From Bryoerythrophyllum caledonicum (taxonomy: Eukaryota; Streptophyta; Bryopsida; Pottiales; Pottiaceae), in NCBI GenBank assembly GCA_963971425.1, contig OZ020515.1:5200678-5264677 (forward strand): a DNA stretch of 64,000 bases. The letters are read 5' to 3'. Shown piece by piece: positions 25,528 to 35,740 of the stretch. The notes below the pieces were generated by a model. It did no database searches. It saw only the letters and a program-made list of their open reading frames with translations, and was not told the DNA's origin. Both the position numbers and the translations under genes were made by a program. Positions within the stretch are counted from its first letter, which is position 1. Each line of letters starts with the position of its first letter.

Positions 25528-25740
25528 GAGTATTAGAATTCTTAGACTTTTTGCCAATAATTACCGTACCTATTTTGAGCTAATTCATGCATGTTGTTTA
25601 CTTTCTAATTATAGAGTATCCTTGATTCGAGGATAGTTGTTTCAATTATAATTAGAATTTTATCTAAAAAGTACCAGTTGGAGCTTGCTTTGCAACGCAT
25701 TTATTCAACCATTTTACTGTAGTTTGTATCACAACAAATA
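25528..25740 (+). repeat. ~200-bp dispersed repeat, copy 2, with palindrome
   Basis: It is colinear with 19870-20080, including the palindrome (25616-25636) with the same CCTTGATTCGAGG left-arm variant and the tail GCTTGCTTTGCAACGCATTT. The palindromes in this family share CTTG in place of CTCG, so they were copied together with their flanks. Confidence 0.75.
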
Positions 25741-25959
25741 AAAAATACTTTTCTCAACAATCTACATAAAATATACACATATCTTGGATACCTTTGCATG
25801 AATTGAAATAATCTATGTCTATAAAGAATACAGGATGAAGAACACGTTGAATAGATGAACGCGCAGATGGATGAACGCGTCGAGCTTGGATGAAAAAGTG
25901 ATGCGTCGAGGAAAAATGCTTAAAGATAAAAGTTAACAGCTAAAAGCTAGGGTTTAGGA

Positions 25960-26180
25960 TAAAAATGAAAAGCTAAAAATTATGATTTTGGATAAAAGGA
26001 CAGGGCGGGAATGGGGATGGAGACGGGGACGGGAATGGGGACAGAGACGGGGGACGGGGGACAAGGGGACAAGGACCGGGGGGACGATGGATTGGAGGGA
26101 AAGGGCTAGAGGACAGAGGGGTGGGGACTGAACACAAAAAAAGTTGTGTTCGGTGGACACGGGTAACAATCTAGTGTAAT
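25960..26180 (-). repeat. G-rich dispersed repeat, inverted copy
   Basis: Read on the minus strand it is the same repeat as at 46500-46860 and 46868-47030: ACCCGTGTCC(T/A)CCGGACACAA, a CCCCGTCCCC-type tract, and TTATCCAAAACCCTAA-like ends. It sits inside the 21.4-kb element, so the repeat family moved or the element captured it. Confidence 0.8.
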
Positions 26181-26234
26181 TGAGTTGAATTGAAAAAATA
26201 TAATATGGTTTTTGATTTTTTGCAATTTAACATG

Positions 26235-26400
26235 TTGAGAGAGTATTGGAATTATGAGACTTTTTGCCGATAATTTCATCTGCTATTTTGAGAAAATTCA
26301 TGCATTTTGTTTACTTTCTAATTATAGACTATCCTTGATTCGAGGATAGCTATACCAATTATAAATTAAATTATCATAACTAGTAACAAATGATAACTAG
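26235..26400 (+). repeat. ~200-bp dispersed repeat, copy 3, with palindrome
   Basis: It has the same order as the copies at 19870 and 25528: GAGAGAGTATTGGAATT, TAATTATAGACTATCC, and the palindrome at 26329-26349. The tail has been lost. Confidence 0.7.
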
Positions 26401-26970
26401 TTACAAACTTACAATTTACATCATAAAATTGACACAAGGAAGAAATAAAATATAAGCAGTGAATCAAATATATTATAGATCCACTCCAAGAGTCCTACTT
26501 TGATTGACAATGTATGTAATAGTTGTTTACAAAGTTACGATATGAAAGTTTTAGAATAACAATTTACAATACAATCGAAATGAAAAATATCATGATTTAC
26601 ATTGATTACAATAATTTAATAACTCTAAATATAATTATATGAAGTAAAAATTTAAGAACTATCCAAATAAACCAATATGGAAAACATTTTCATCATGCAA
26701 GAGTATGCCAAAGTTGGTAGTTTTAAAATCATTCTTGCAACAATGAAATCGACGGATGAAAACGTCACAAATTCAATTAAATGAACAAAAATTCATTCAC
26801 CGAAGAACATTGTGAAGGAATGCGTAATTTCAATGAAATTTCTATAATGAAAGTGATTGGACATTCAACCGTTGCGTCGCTTTTAAATTAGGTTTCTATC
26901 CAAAGGTGGCGAAGAAGTGGAAAAGCCACCAATCCCGTCACTTTTTCAAAGGTGAACGAGGGCATGACAC

Positions 26971-26973
<3 letters not shown>

Positions 26974-27028
<55 letters not shown>
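26974..27028 (+). repeat. (CT)n microsatellite
   Basis: About 27 CT dinucleotides. A shorter CT run follows at about 27151, and each run is followed by a near-identical TCGCTAGGGTTT. CT tracts of this kind are common in plant 5' leaders, which fits the position ahead of the rightward gene. Confidence 0.95.
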
Positions 27029-27031
<3 letters not shown>

Positions 27032-27681
27032 GGTCGCTAGGGTTTCGGTGTACTCTCATTTTCTGTGTGTGCATTTGGAAGTGAGTGCGCGTTTGTGTAC
27101 GCGTGTGAGGGCGTGATTGTTTGTGTTGTATGTGCGTTGTATGTGTCTCTCTCTCTCTCTAAGTCACAGCTCGCTAGGGTTTGTATAATCTCATTTTTTG
27201 TGTGCGTGTGAGAAGTGAGTGCGCATGTTAGTGCGTTGTGTGAGTGCGAGAGTGTGTGCGCTTGTGTGTGTGCGTATGTATGTGAGTGTTTATGTAGTTT
27301 AAGGTGTGTGGGTGAGTTTAGGGTTTGTGAAGGTGAGTTTTAGGTGTGTGAAGGTGCGTTTTAGGTGTGAAGGTGAGTGTGTGTGTAAGCCCTACATGTG
27401 TGTATGTGCACATGAGATCGTGATTGCTTGCGCTTAGGGTTTGAAGGCTTCTGAAATTAGATTGATTCCAGCGAGGGTTTTGATAGTGATTGGCAAGGTG
27501 TTCAAGCTGTGTAGGTGTCGGTGGTTTCGATTTTCCTTGCGAGGGTTTCGGTTGTCGTACGAGAGTTTTCTCAGGTCGTGGACGTGAACCAGACCCTAAT
27601 TTTACGGATCTTCCCTAATCCATTGTGCACTACGAATTTGTATACCACAGCTTCTCGTTGGATTTCTTCCCAAACACTCCA
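27029..27681 (+). promoter_or_regulatory. Probable promoter and 5' leader of the rightward gene
   Basis: The stretch is GT-rich and has two copies of CAC-AG-TCGCTAGGGTTT (about 27028 and 27164), each behind a CT tract. AGGGTTT is the telo-box word seen in many plant leaders. It ends at a strong 5' splice site, AAGTAAGT, near 27682. I cannot fix the transcription start. Confidence 0.45.
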
Positions 27682-28266
27682 AGTAAGTTTATGATACCTT
27701 TTTCAATTTTGCGTTGATTGATTTTGTAAGAATATCATTGTGCGTGCAAAAGATTTGTAAGTGTATGTTTTCATAATCTCTGTGTGTATGTGTGCATGTC
27801 TGCTTGCGTTTCTCTGTAATATGAACTGTTGCATCCAGTCTCCGGATCATTTTATCCTCGAGTCGAGGATAACCTCCTTGCCTTGGTTCAATGACTGTGT
27901 ATTTGTAAAATAGCAACCATAACAAAATAGCGTTCTATCTTCGATCCGAGGATAAAGTCCATAGTGTAGATGACTTGTCATGTAAGCATCATGAGATTCA
28001 CTAACAAACTTCTTGTTCCTTATCGAAAGTAAGACATTTTCCGATATTAAAATAGTATTCTCGAGTCGAGGATAGATTCAACAGACTAAACAACGATACT
28101 CACTTAGACAAAATTATCTCTTATCAGTAATGAAGTTGATCAAAGGTTCTAGATATGAATGCTAATCCGGACGAAGAAAACGCTAAATACTACATGGTGA
28201 CCTATCCTCGAGCCGAGAATAAGCGACTTCTGTGCAACTAACGTGAGTTTAAATTTGATATTTCAG
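27682..28266 (+). other. Putative leader intron carrying four palindromes
   Basis: It runs from GTAAGT (27682) to TTTCAG (28261-28266), which directly precedes the ATG. It holds palindromes at 27852-27872, 27935-27955, 28055-28075 and 28202-28222, the densest group outside the region upstream of the leftward gene. An intron just before a start codon is common in plants. Splicing here is inferred from the two sites only. Confidence 0.5.
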
Positions 28267-29646
28267 ATGGCGACAACCGAAATGGATTGGGATGACAACT
28301 ACGACTACTCATCCACTGAGTATTTCATCGAGCGATTCGAAAATCCAGTAGCCCCATCCCCCTTCATAGAAGAAGTCGTAGAAAACTATGGAAGTCTTTG
28401 GCAATTCAAGGATGTCGTCAAGAGCTGGTCACTCGCAAAAGCTGGAAAGTGTATCCAAATCTCGCTCAAAGTAAACGACGACGTTCCGTTTGTACTCCTC
28501 AACCGAAACGAAAGAGTTTTATTCATCGAGCAACAGCAAGTAGGGTTCATCGTACTTGGAATCCAGGCTGTGAATGCAGATGGAGATGATCTTCAACACT
28601 GCCACTCCATTGTAGTGAAAGTGGGAACTTCTTATGGCCAATTTGATTTCGAAGAACTGCTTGAATGCGTGGTGAGGAACGGTCAGGGATCCCTTAAAGC
28701 GACGTTGGAGAAGTACCTTCCCTGGGAAAACAATGATGCGGTAAAGGTCAATAGGCGGTTGGTTCGAGTTCACCAGTTATTGTCTGCATTTGAAGCTCGA
28801 CAAGCTCCAGTTGAAGGCACTCAACGACGCCGACCACGAGCAAGTACTGCAGATGTGGCGAATCCATCTGGTTCATCCATTCCAAGAACATCAAGCCGTC
28901 TTCCTTCGAGGCGACCAACAACTACGGCGGCAACGGCTGGCGAACCTTCAACGAAAAGAAGGAAAGCAGCTGCCGGTGGAAGCTCGGCCTCCACTGTAAC
29001 GCGTGCAGTCACTCCAAGTAAGGCGAGGAGCGATCCCCAAGTTGACTTCCAGAAGATCACGGAGTCACAGCGGCTTTTCTGGGAGGAGTGCAAGGGGTGC
29101 TTTCCTTTCGAATCATCCACACACAGTGTGTGGATCGAACAATGTGTTGTTGCAAAAGCTCAATACGTAATTCGTGGCATGGAAGAGGGCATAGTGCTTA
29201 GCACGATGGACTTTCTCGTTCAGCTTGGCGAACTCGATCAGCGCCAGAAGATTTGTGTATGTCCAGTCGATGACGACGGTGAGCCGCTAAAGACGAAGCC
29301 AACCTCCTGGGAAGATATCAGAAAGGGAAAGTTCATGCTCATTAATGGACAGCACAGTGTGGAGGCATCCAAGCGACTGCAAGAGAATGACGACTGCGGA
29401 CAAAGTCGGAAGAACGGCCTTCGGAATTGGGGTGCTTATATTGTATGGTCTAGAGATCCTCTGATGCTTCAGAGAATTTCCAAGTTTTACAATGACACAA
29501 ATTACCTGGACCATGCACAGCCAACATGGGGTAACCAGATCTCAAGTTGCAGGAGAATCTGGCTAAATTCCGGACGTCCAAGTTATCAACAAGGCGAGGC
29601 CGCATCACGAAATAATGGTGCCGTGTTTGATCAAGAAAAGTACTCG

Positions 29647-29897
29647 GTAAGCTCTCTCTATGAAGTATATCCTCGGGTCGAGGATAATGCAATCAACACA
29701 CTATATTTGCTATCAGTATCGTATATGGACCTGTCTAGTATAATCATTGTGTGTATCAATCTGTCTTGTTTCCTCGGGTCGAGGATAATCTATGCAATAC
29801 ACTATGATCAGTTACCATCACCGCAATCATCTATCCAGTTTTTGATTGATAAGGTTTCGTCTTCTGACTAATGTATGTTCGTTGTATTGAATTGCAG
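29647..29897 (+). other. Intron 1 of the GQHS gene, two palindromes
   Basis: It is bounded by GTAAGC and ATTGCAG, 251 bp, with phase 0 on both sides. It contains palindromes at 29667-29687 and about 29767-29788. Without removing it, the first frame runs on into an unrelated hydrophobic tail. Confidence 0.7.
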
Positions 29898-31220
29898 CTA
29901 TTTTCCAAACTAATCGTTACCCGCTTTCAAAACATCGATCCGACTAAGGAAGGAAAGCAGGTAACCAAGTCATCAGACATCACCAACGAGATCAAGGTGA
30001 TTACGCTTCCTGATGACATTTTCAAGATGTGGGAAGACTTTCTCGACCGACATACCAAAGGCGAGATCATCAACCCCGACACCTTGAGTCTTTACAAGGA
30101 GGCAAGAGGGTTCAGAGCTTCACCAATTCATCGGGAGTTCTTCAAGAGATTGGGTCATCTCTCCGATAAGGACTTGAGGGATCTGTTTCGCTACCTGGTT
30201 GACAGTGATCGAGCATATGGATACCCCAAAGTCACGCTTCGTAAAACGAGCGTGGTTCATGGGTCCTGCTATCACTACGAGGAGTGGGCAGATCGGCGTA
30301 AGAGAAAGCGCATCGTCTTGTAGGAATTGGTGGCGATTGACCCGTCATTGCATTTTTAAATGCCAGACGGGTCCACAAACAACCCAGTGTGGAAAGCGTG
30401 GAAGCAAGAACATTGCGTATCGTCCGCCACGTACAATATGCTCTTTGTCCAACCGGACAAGGAGTTCTTCTCCATGAGGTTGACAAACGCAGGGAAACTC
30501 AAGCGCGCGTCCCACTTATTGGAGAAGTTTCCCAATGTTCTTCCGTTTTTTCGGAAGTTCTTGCATGTGAAGAGCCGCATCGATCCCATCGATGGGCCTT
30601 CTAAACTTCGTGACTTCGACGGGGAGAAGATGGAGTTCTGTTCATATTTTGACCCACCTACTGACGACAAAGTGTGGTCCCTCGGACTTCTTGACCTTCG
30701 ACAGGTCCCTGGGTGGGCCCTAAAGGACGACTCTTCCGACGAGCCTTACTTTTCAGCGTTTTTGAAAACCCTGAAGACACAACAAAGCATTCCCAACCTG
30801 AACTCTCCTGCAGTCTAGGTGTGGATAACATCTACTGAGCAGCGGGCTAGGCAAGCAGAGAAGTATGCTGAAAGAAGGATGCCAAAGTACAATACTCTTT
30901 CCTCAACATACATTCCCTCCCCATACAAGCGGCTGAATTTAGGGACATCAAGGTCTAAGTGTACTGAGGTTTACCTTCTATTCCTTATTAAAGCCGACCT
31001 TCCTGAATCAGCCGCCTTGCTTGAGAAAGTGAGGTTGAACTACTCTGCTGTTGATACTCCATTTTACATGGAGAGAAACAAGTATTTGGAGGCCTGCTTC
31101 GCGGTCCATGGTTACGAGCTTAGGATGGAGTTCTACCTCGACCTTCTGATGGACTTCAGCAAGCCTATGAGCCGAGTGTTTGGAATATATTCCGGCTCAA
31201 AGTTATTGCTCGCCAGTAAG

Positions 31221-31446
31221 GTAACAAATCACAATCGATTTCTGTGTTTATCCTCGACCCGAGGATAACCATCCATTGTTTGTATTGTAGTAATCTATGT
31301 CTACTATAATTTCCTGCATTTCGATCATAGTATATCCCATTGTTTTGCAATGTTAATTTTCATCCCATGTACTGTTATTTCAACGTTGTTTTATTTGCAA
31401 TGACGAATTTTTGTCTACTAAAATTGATTCGTCGTATCCTCTGCAG
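31221..31446 (+). other. Intron 2 of the GQHS gene, one palindrome
   Basis: It starts GTAACA and ends CTGCAG, 226 bp, phase 0. A perfect-arm palindrome lies at 31248-31268. The downstream exon begins ATGTCTGGAATG, so an internal start at 31447 is also possible. Confidence 0.65.
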
Positions 31447-32687
31447 ATGTCTGGAATGTCTTTTTACGGTCTGGTGGATCTGACCTTTCGAAAGTTATAC
31501 AAGGAGAATTCTAGGAAGATTCACATGTATGACATCAACGATTTTATCCACAAGGACTGTGCGTATGTTGGGCCTCTTCCAACTCTGTCCGGTGGGCATG
31601 AAACTTCATCAGCTAGGGCTGATCAGAGGCCTACTCGACCAGCAGCACAAACGGCCTTGACCTCTCAAGCTGCCCCTTCTCGTACTCATGCGCAGGCAAG
31701 GGCATTTGTGGGAAATGATTCAACTGTTCAAGGACGTCAAGATCTGGGTGGTTCTCGATTCCGTATTGAATCGCGAATCCCTCAAGACTTTTCGGAGGAC
31801 ACCGACCCTTCAGGCTTGCCACCATCCGCTCCTCCTAACCCTCTGGATAAAGAACATGACAAAGTCTTTGAGTTCAATCCGTATGGGAGTAATGAAGGTG
31901 TGGACTTGTCAACGCTTGGATTTCGTGACGCCGGGCCTTCATCTTTCTATGAATCACCCCGATCAGCGACTCCTGTTGCTGGTGATGACGAGGAAGGGCT
32001 TCAAGATACTGTAGATCCTTTGGTTTCGCCTGTAGTGCTGTATGAATCTACAGCGAATTTGGAAACTCAGAATCCTGAGACACCACTTTCATCTAGAGCA
32101 TCAACGCCGGTTGGCTCCGTAATCATGCTCTCTGATTCTAGTGACGACGAAGACGAGAGACTCATTGTTCCAGAGGTATGCATCAATGCTGCCGGAGAAG
32201 CTCCTGCTCCTGGAGTCGCGGTAAAATATGAACCAGGTGCTGATTATTTCCAGAACATGGCGATCAGACGCGCTTTGGAGGAGAAGGTGAATCAGGATAT
32301 CCTGGAGCAGTTGGAGGCATCCAAGCACAAACAGGCTGAGATGGAGGCTGCCTTCGAGAAGCAAAAGTTGGAGTTTGCTTTGGACAAGGAGCGGATTGCG
32401 GCCACTATCCGTGCTGAGCTTCATCTGCAGATGAAGGCCGACCTGGCACAGATGATGTCCTCAGCCTCTCTCTCCACAAGTGCTGATTCATCTGGTCCTT
32501 CACAGCCTCTTATGCCAGAGTCCACAGTTCATTCTCGCATCGAAGATAATTCTGGTACTGCTCTGTCGACTCCCTGCCAGAATATTACGATGAACGTGCC
32601 AGACTCTGTCGTTCGTCAGCATTCTTCCCCGGCTCGTTCTCCTGGTGTTCACGACATTCCGTCTTCGTCCCAAGGAATGGATGTGAA

Positions 32688-32708
32688 TTATCCTCGACCC
32701 GAGGATAG
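32688..32708 (+). repeat. Palindrome within an exon
   Basis: This is the only one of the nineteen copies inside a called exon. It translates in frame as NYPRPED within the disordered tail, a place where extra residues would be tolerated. Confidence 0.8.
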
Positions 32709-32985
32709 AATGTTGGTTAGTCCTCAGCAAAGTCCACCGAAGTGCAATGACACCATAATGCCTTGCCAGAATATGATTCATCGTGATCATGGTGCCACCT
32801 CTGTTCCTGCTTCCTCGCCACATCAATTCCCAATAACTCTTCGTCAGTCCGAAGAGTGCGATGTTGGAGCTCGCGTTGTCAATCATCTTGTGGATGCGGA
32901 TGTTTTATGTGCGGTGGAGGAGGATCGAGTGGATTACGAGCCGTCTCCGGAAAGTGTCGACCTGGGCACCTCTGAACCTGACAAG

Positions 32986-33098
32986 GTTGGCTAGTTTTTT
33001 CCTCTGTTTTTTTCTTGTCCCAGTAGCATTTGTCGTGTAGTTTTTTAATGTCTACTTCTAGTCTTCAGTAGGTCTTATATTGGTGTGTTGGCTTGCAG
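32986..33098 (+). other. Intron 3 of the GQHS gene
   Basis: GTTGGC to GCTTGCAG, 113 bp. Splicing replaces the two last codons before a TAG with ESDPYEF and a TAA stop at 33120. Retention would change only the last few residues. Confidence 0.5.
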
Positions 33099-33217
33099 GA
33101 ATCGGATCCATATGAGTTTTAATGTACATTAGGCGGAGTGTACATATTTATAATACGACTTTGTTTATAATTTATAGAATTGTTTAACAATTCAATTTTC
33201 TTCAATTGTTTTCTCAG

Positions 33218-34189
33218 ATGAGAATGGATGATATTGTTCATCGACCTCTTGCATTGAAGCCTCGGATTGGGAATGATTACAGAAGTCGCTATGTGGGGGA
33301 GAATTGATGCAATCTGTGACGCTTCCTTTGCATATTGCTCAATGTGCATTTCATCAGGTAATTTCCATTGACTTTAGTGTGTATTCGTCTTGTCCCAGGA
33401 CTGTTTGCGGAGGAGTTTGTCCGTTGTTCCCAACCGGCGGCCACCGAAGTGGCTTAATATTGTTCTGGATATTAATGGCATCCTGTGCGAGACAGAGCAT
33501 GCCCCTGGGTTGTCTAGAGGCTCAGGGAGTCGGGCAGCGTATTCTTGCACCGTCCCTGCGTACATAGGTCCCAAAGCTGTATATACTCGCCCAGGAGTTC
33601 GTGCGTTTCTGGCGGAAATCAGAAACATTACGAACTCTATTGTCGTCTGGAGCTCTATGAAGAAGTCCACCATAGTTGAAATCGCAAAATATATTTTTTC
33701 GGACATGGCTTCTCCAGCTTTGGTTCTTGGTCAGGAGAGCTGTGAGAGAATTGAAATCTCGCCCAATAAGTTCTTGATGGACCCGAATAATTCGAACAAG
33801 ATGATCTTCTTGAAAACCCTGTCATCATCTTTGTTTAGGCGCCAAGTTGAGTTGATGGTCTTAGATTCAGACAACATCTCATCGACGATAGCCCGGAGAA
33901 GAGCGTCTGTAATCATATTGGAAATGCCATTTTTCTTTGTCCGTGGAGACATGCGGCTTCTGATGACCAGTTCCTTACTCAGGACCTTGTACCCTGGCTG
34001 CAACGTTTGGTTTCCGAATGCCCCGTTGGGCAATTACATGATTTTGTTAATAACAATCGTATTGGAGTTCAACCGTTGGCGCGTAGTAGCCCTTTCATGA
34101 GATATATTGTAGATGGGATGACGCTCTCAAACAAGAACGTTGGTTTTGTCTATGATATTCCAGACGGTCATACCTCTTCGGATTTATAG
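33218..34189 (+). pseudogene. FCP/NLI-type HAD phosphatase-like protein, two one-base frameshifts
   Basis: The ATG at 33218 follows TTTTCTCAG. After a short N-terminal exon comes WLNIVLDINGILCE, the motif I region of FCP1-homology (CTD-phosphatase-like) HAD proteins, with the second Asp replaced by Asn (D-x-N), as in some plant members. Then YTRPGVRAFLAEI, IVVWSSMKKSTIVEIAKY (motif II) and ELMVLDSDN (motif III) follow in the expected order. The Asn change suggests binding without catalysis, or altered chemistry. A possible intron (33358-33398) is only 41 bp, unusually short. The frame is lost at a run of five G (33295-33299) and again at CCC (33992-33994); after the second, the same protein continues to 34189 (HDFVNNNRIGVQPLARSSPF). 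It lies directly after the GQHS gene and may be captured host cargo. Confidence 0.6.
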
Positions 34190-34464
34190 TTTTAGACTTC
34201 TATTTTGTAATATAGTAGATATTTAGTATCGACATTGTAATCACCATTATACATTTTGAATATATATATATTTTTCAACTACAACAAGTTTTTTTGTAAC
34301 TTATTGCCATTGTCTTGTGTCTTTTGTTTCCTAAGTTTTTTTATTTATCTTTCGGTCGGTTCTAGGATTTATCACTGTTTTCAGTATTATTGTTTATACT
34401 CTAGTCAAGCTTATTTTATTTATTATGGATTCAAGGTAAACTGTTTTCCTAAGGGCTTTCAAAT

Positions 34465-34485
34465 TTATCCTCGGGTCGAGCATGC
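34465..34485 (+). repeat. Decayed palindrome upstream of the last ORF
   Basis: The left arm TTATCCTCGGGTCGAG is intact. The right arm ends CATGC instead of GATAA. It lies between a 5' splice-like AAGGTAAAC (34434) and the 3' site TTTTGTAG (34551), so it too may be intronic. Confidence 0.7.
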
Positions 34486-34551
34486 GTTGGATTGCTGTGA
34501 ATGTTGTTATATCGTACTCATCGCTTCTTTTACATCGTGTGTCTTTTGTAG

Positions 34552-35316
34552 GTTGTCAAGGCTACTATCCCTCCTCTTTGTAGGAGTGATCCTAGTAAAC
34601 CGCCCTCCAACTGTGGCTCGTTTTCTGAGTATTCTGGGTCTCTTCCTGGAGGTTTCTCCCAATCTCACTATTCAAAGCCGTTTCTTATGTGCACTGCAAC
34701 CGATGCTGCCTCTGCTATCATGGACTTTTCTACACAGAAAGTCGATGATGGTGTTGTTGATAGCCCTCCTGAGCGGAGGGCTGGAATTCCTTGTATGGCA
34801 TCTCCTTCGCCGCTCAAGCGAATGTGTGCTTCTATTGAGCCTCTTGGCGATGGCACTCCTAAACGGCAGCTCTATGTTAATGGTGTAATTGATGTTCACG
34901 AGGTGAATGAGTCTGAGCCTATCTCTTCCAATTTGATTATTCGGCCTTCAATTATTCATGTCCAGCTTTCTCCTACCCCTGCTAAGCGTAGTCGACGTCC
35001 AAGTTCAAGATCTGATGGTATTGTTGGAGTTAGTAGTCCTCCCTTACGTTCAACGGGATTGCATACTGAATCTTTGGGTTTAAAGCCTAGATCTTGGAGA
35101 TCCGCATCTTCACAGTTTCGTCGGAATTCATTGTGCTTGAGTGGAGGTGGTGGTTCTGGGGCTGATAGTGGTTGGTGCCATCAATCACGTCATTCACCTC
35201 TGCAAAAATCCATGAATTATTCGGAAGTGGATGATTACTATAAACCCTATTCTCGGAGGAAGGAAATTATGATTGGATATGCGAAAGTGAAAGTGCAGGA
35301 GGCCTTGCTTCTCTAG
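34552..35316 (+). CDS. Ser/Pro-rich protein of unknown function
   Basis: The open frame begins at the 3' splice-like TTTTGTAG (34544-34551) and runs 254 codons to TAG at 35314. An internal ATG lies at 34687. The protein is rich in Ser, Pro and Arg (SPPERRAG, SPTPAKRSRRPSSRSDG, SGGGGSGADSG), which predicts disorder, and it has short basic clusters suitable for nuclear import. I recognise no domain. The upstream exon is unclear: the nearest ATG (34425) would join in the wrong frame. It may be a further exon of the preceding gene or a separate small gene. Confidence 0.45.
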   Translation, partial: VVKATIPPLCRSDPSKPPSNCGSFSEYSGSLPGGFSQSHYSKPFLMCTATDAASAIMDFSTQKVDDGVVDSPPERRAGIPCMASPSPLKRMCASIEPLGDGTPKRQLYVNGVIDVHEVNESEPISSNLIIRPSIIHVQLSPTPAKRSRRPSSRSDGIVGVSSPPLRSTGLHTESLGLKPRSWRSASSQFRRNSLCLSGGGGSGADSGWCHQSRHSPLQKSMNYSEVDDYYKPYSRRKEIMIGYAKVKVQEALLL

Positions 35317-35740
35317 ACACGAGGAGGTGGTTCAACCATTCCTTGTAGTGAGGGGGGAGCTTCTAAGTAGGAACAGTTTATATGCTTTAGGAGTCCTTCC
35401 TTGATTTGTTGTAGAGACGATAGTATAGATCCTAGACTACTATAAATAGAAATTTGCTTGTGATTACCTATGTTGGTGAACGATGTCATGAAAATAAAGT
35501 TTTAGTGTTATTATTCTCCATTGTGCTCACTCCTCTTTGACTATGGATGGATTTATATTCTCTATGATGATCTATTAATAGTATGTCTTGTGAAATACAA
35601 TTTTGGAGCGTCGCAATGATCATGTTGTTTATTGTTGGATTTGGGATGTTTCTTGTATGATGCATGATGTCTGCCTTCGTTTGCAACAACTTTTCACGAT
35701 ATTTGTGTCCGAAGTAATAGGCTTTTAGTCTCAAATCTCA
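35317..35740. other. Right subterminal region
   Basis: No gene is seen. At about 35727-35738 TAGTCTCAAATC is the inverted form of the left subterminal GATTTGAGACTA-type repeat, and lies 3-15 bp inside the right TIR. Confidence 0.5.

Larger units (their letters stand above)
19033..26973. other. ~8-kb AT-rich central region of the element
   Basis: No gene is supportable over this whole stretch; the few ORFs are short and featureless. It contains three diverged copies of a ~200-bp repeat (listed separately), one dispersed block at about 20664-20739 matching 2011-2096, and a G-rich repeat at 25960-26180. A GCGCGGTTGACTGC-like run occurs at 20305-20400. It separates the two outward-reading gene blocks. 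Confidence 0.5.
28267..33122 (+). pseudogene. GQHS-motif (ParB/DGQHR-like) large protein, four exons, three in-frame stops
   Basis: Exons fit at 28267-29646, 29898-31220, 31447-32985 and 33099-33122, with phase-0 GT-AG junctions, giving about 1,420 codons. The start is the ATG after TTTCAG at 28266. Exon 1 (460 codons) has an acidic N-terminus, a basic Ser/Thr/Arg-rich linker (about residues 190-265), then GKFMLINGQHSVEASKRLQ and YIVWSRDPLMLQRISKFYND. A hydrophobic strand leading into (D/N)GQH resembles the ParB/DGQHR fold; the match is by motif only. Exon 3 has VIMLSDSSDDEDE, a classic SUMO-interaction-type motif, then a coiled coil (IRRALEEKVNQDILEQLE and on) and a disordered tail. Exon 2 is interrupted by TAG 30321, TAA 30357 and TAG 30816. 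All keep the frame, and each is one C-to-T change from a Gln codon. Introns carry palindromes. It may bind the palindromes, but that is inference. Confidence 0.6.

Noticed and set aside
30321..30818. Alternative genetic code with TAR read as Gln
   Set aside because: The retrotransposon has TAG at a conserved Trp position, and other frames in the window end normally at TAG or TAA. Decay by transitions explains both.
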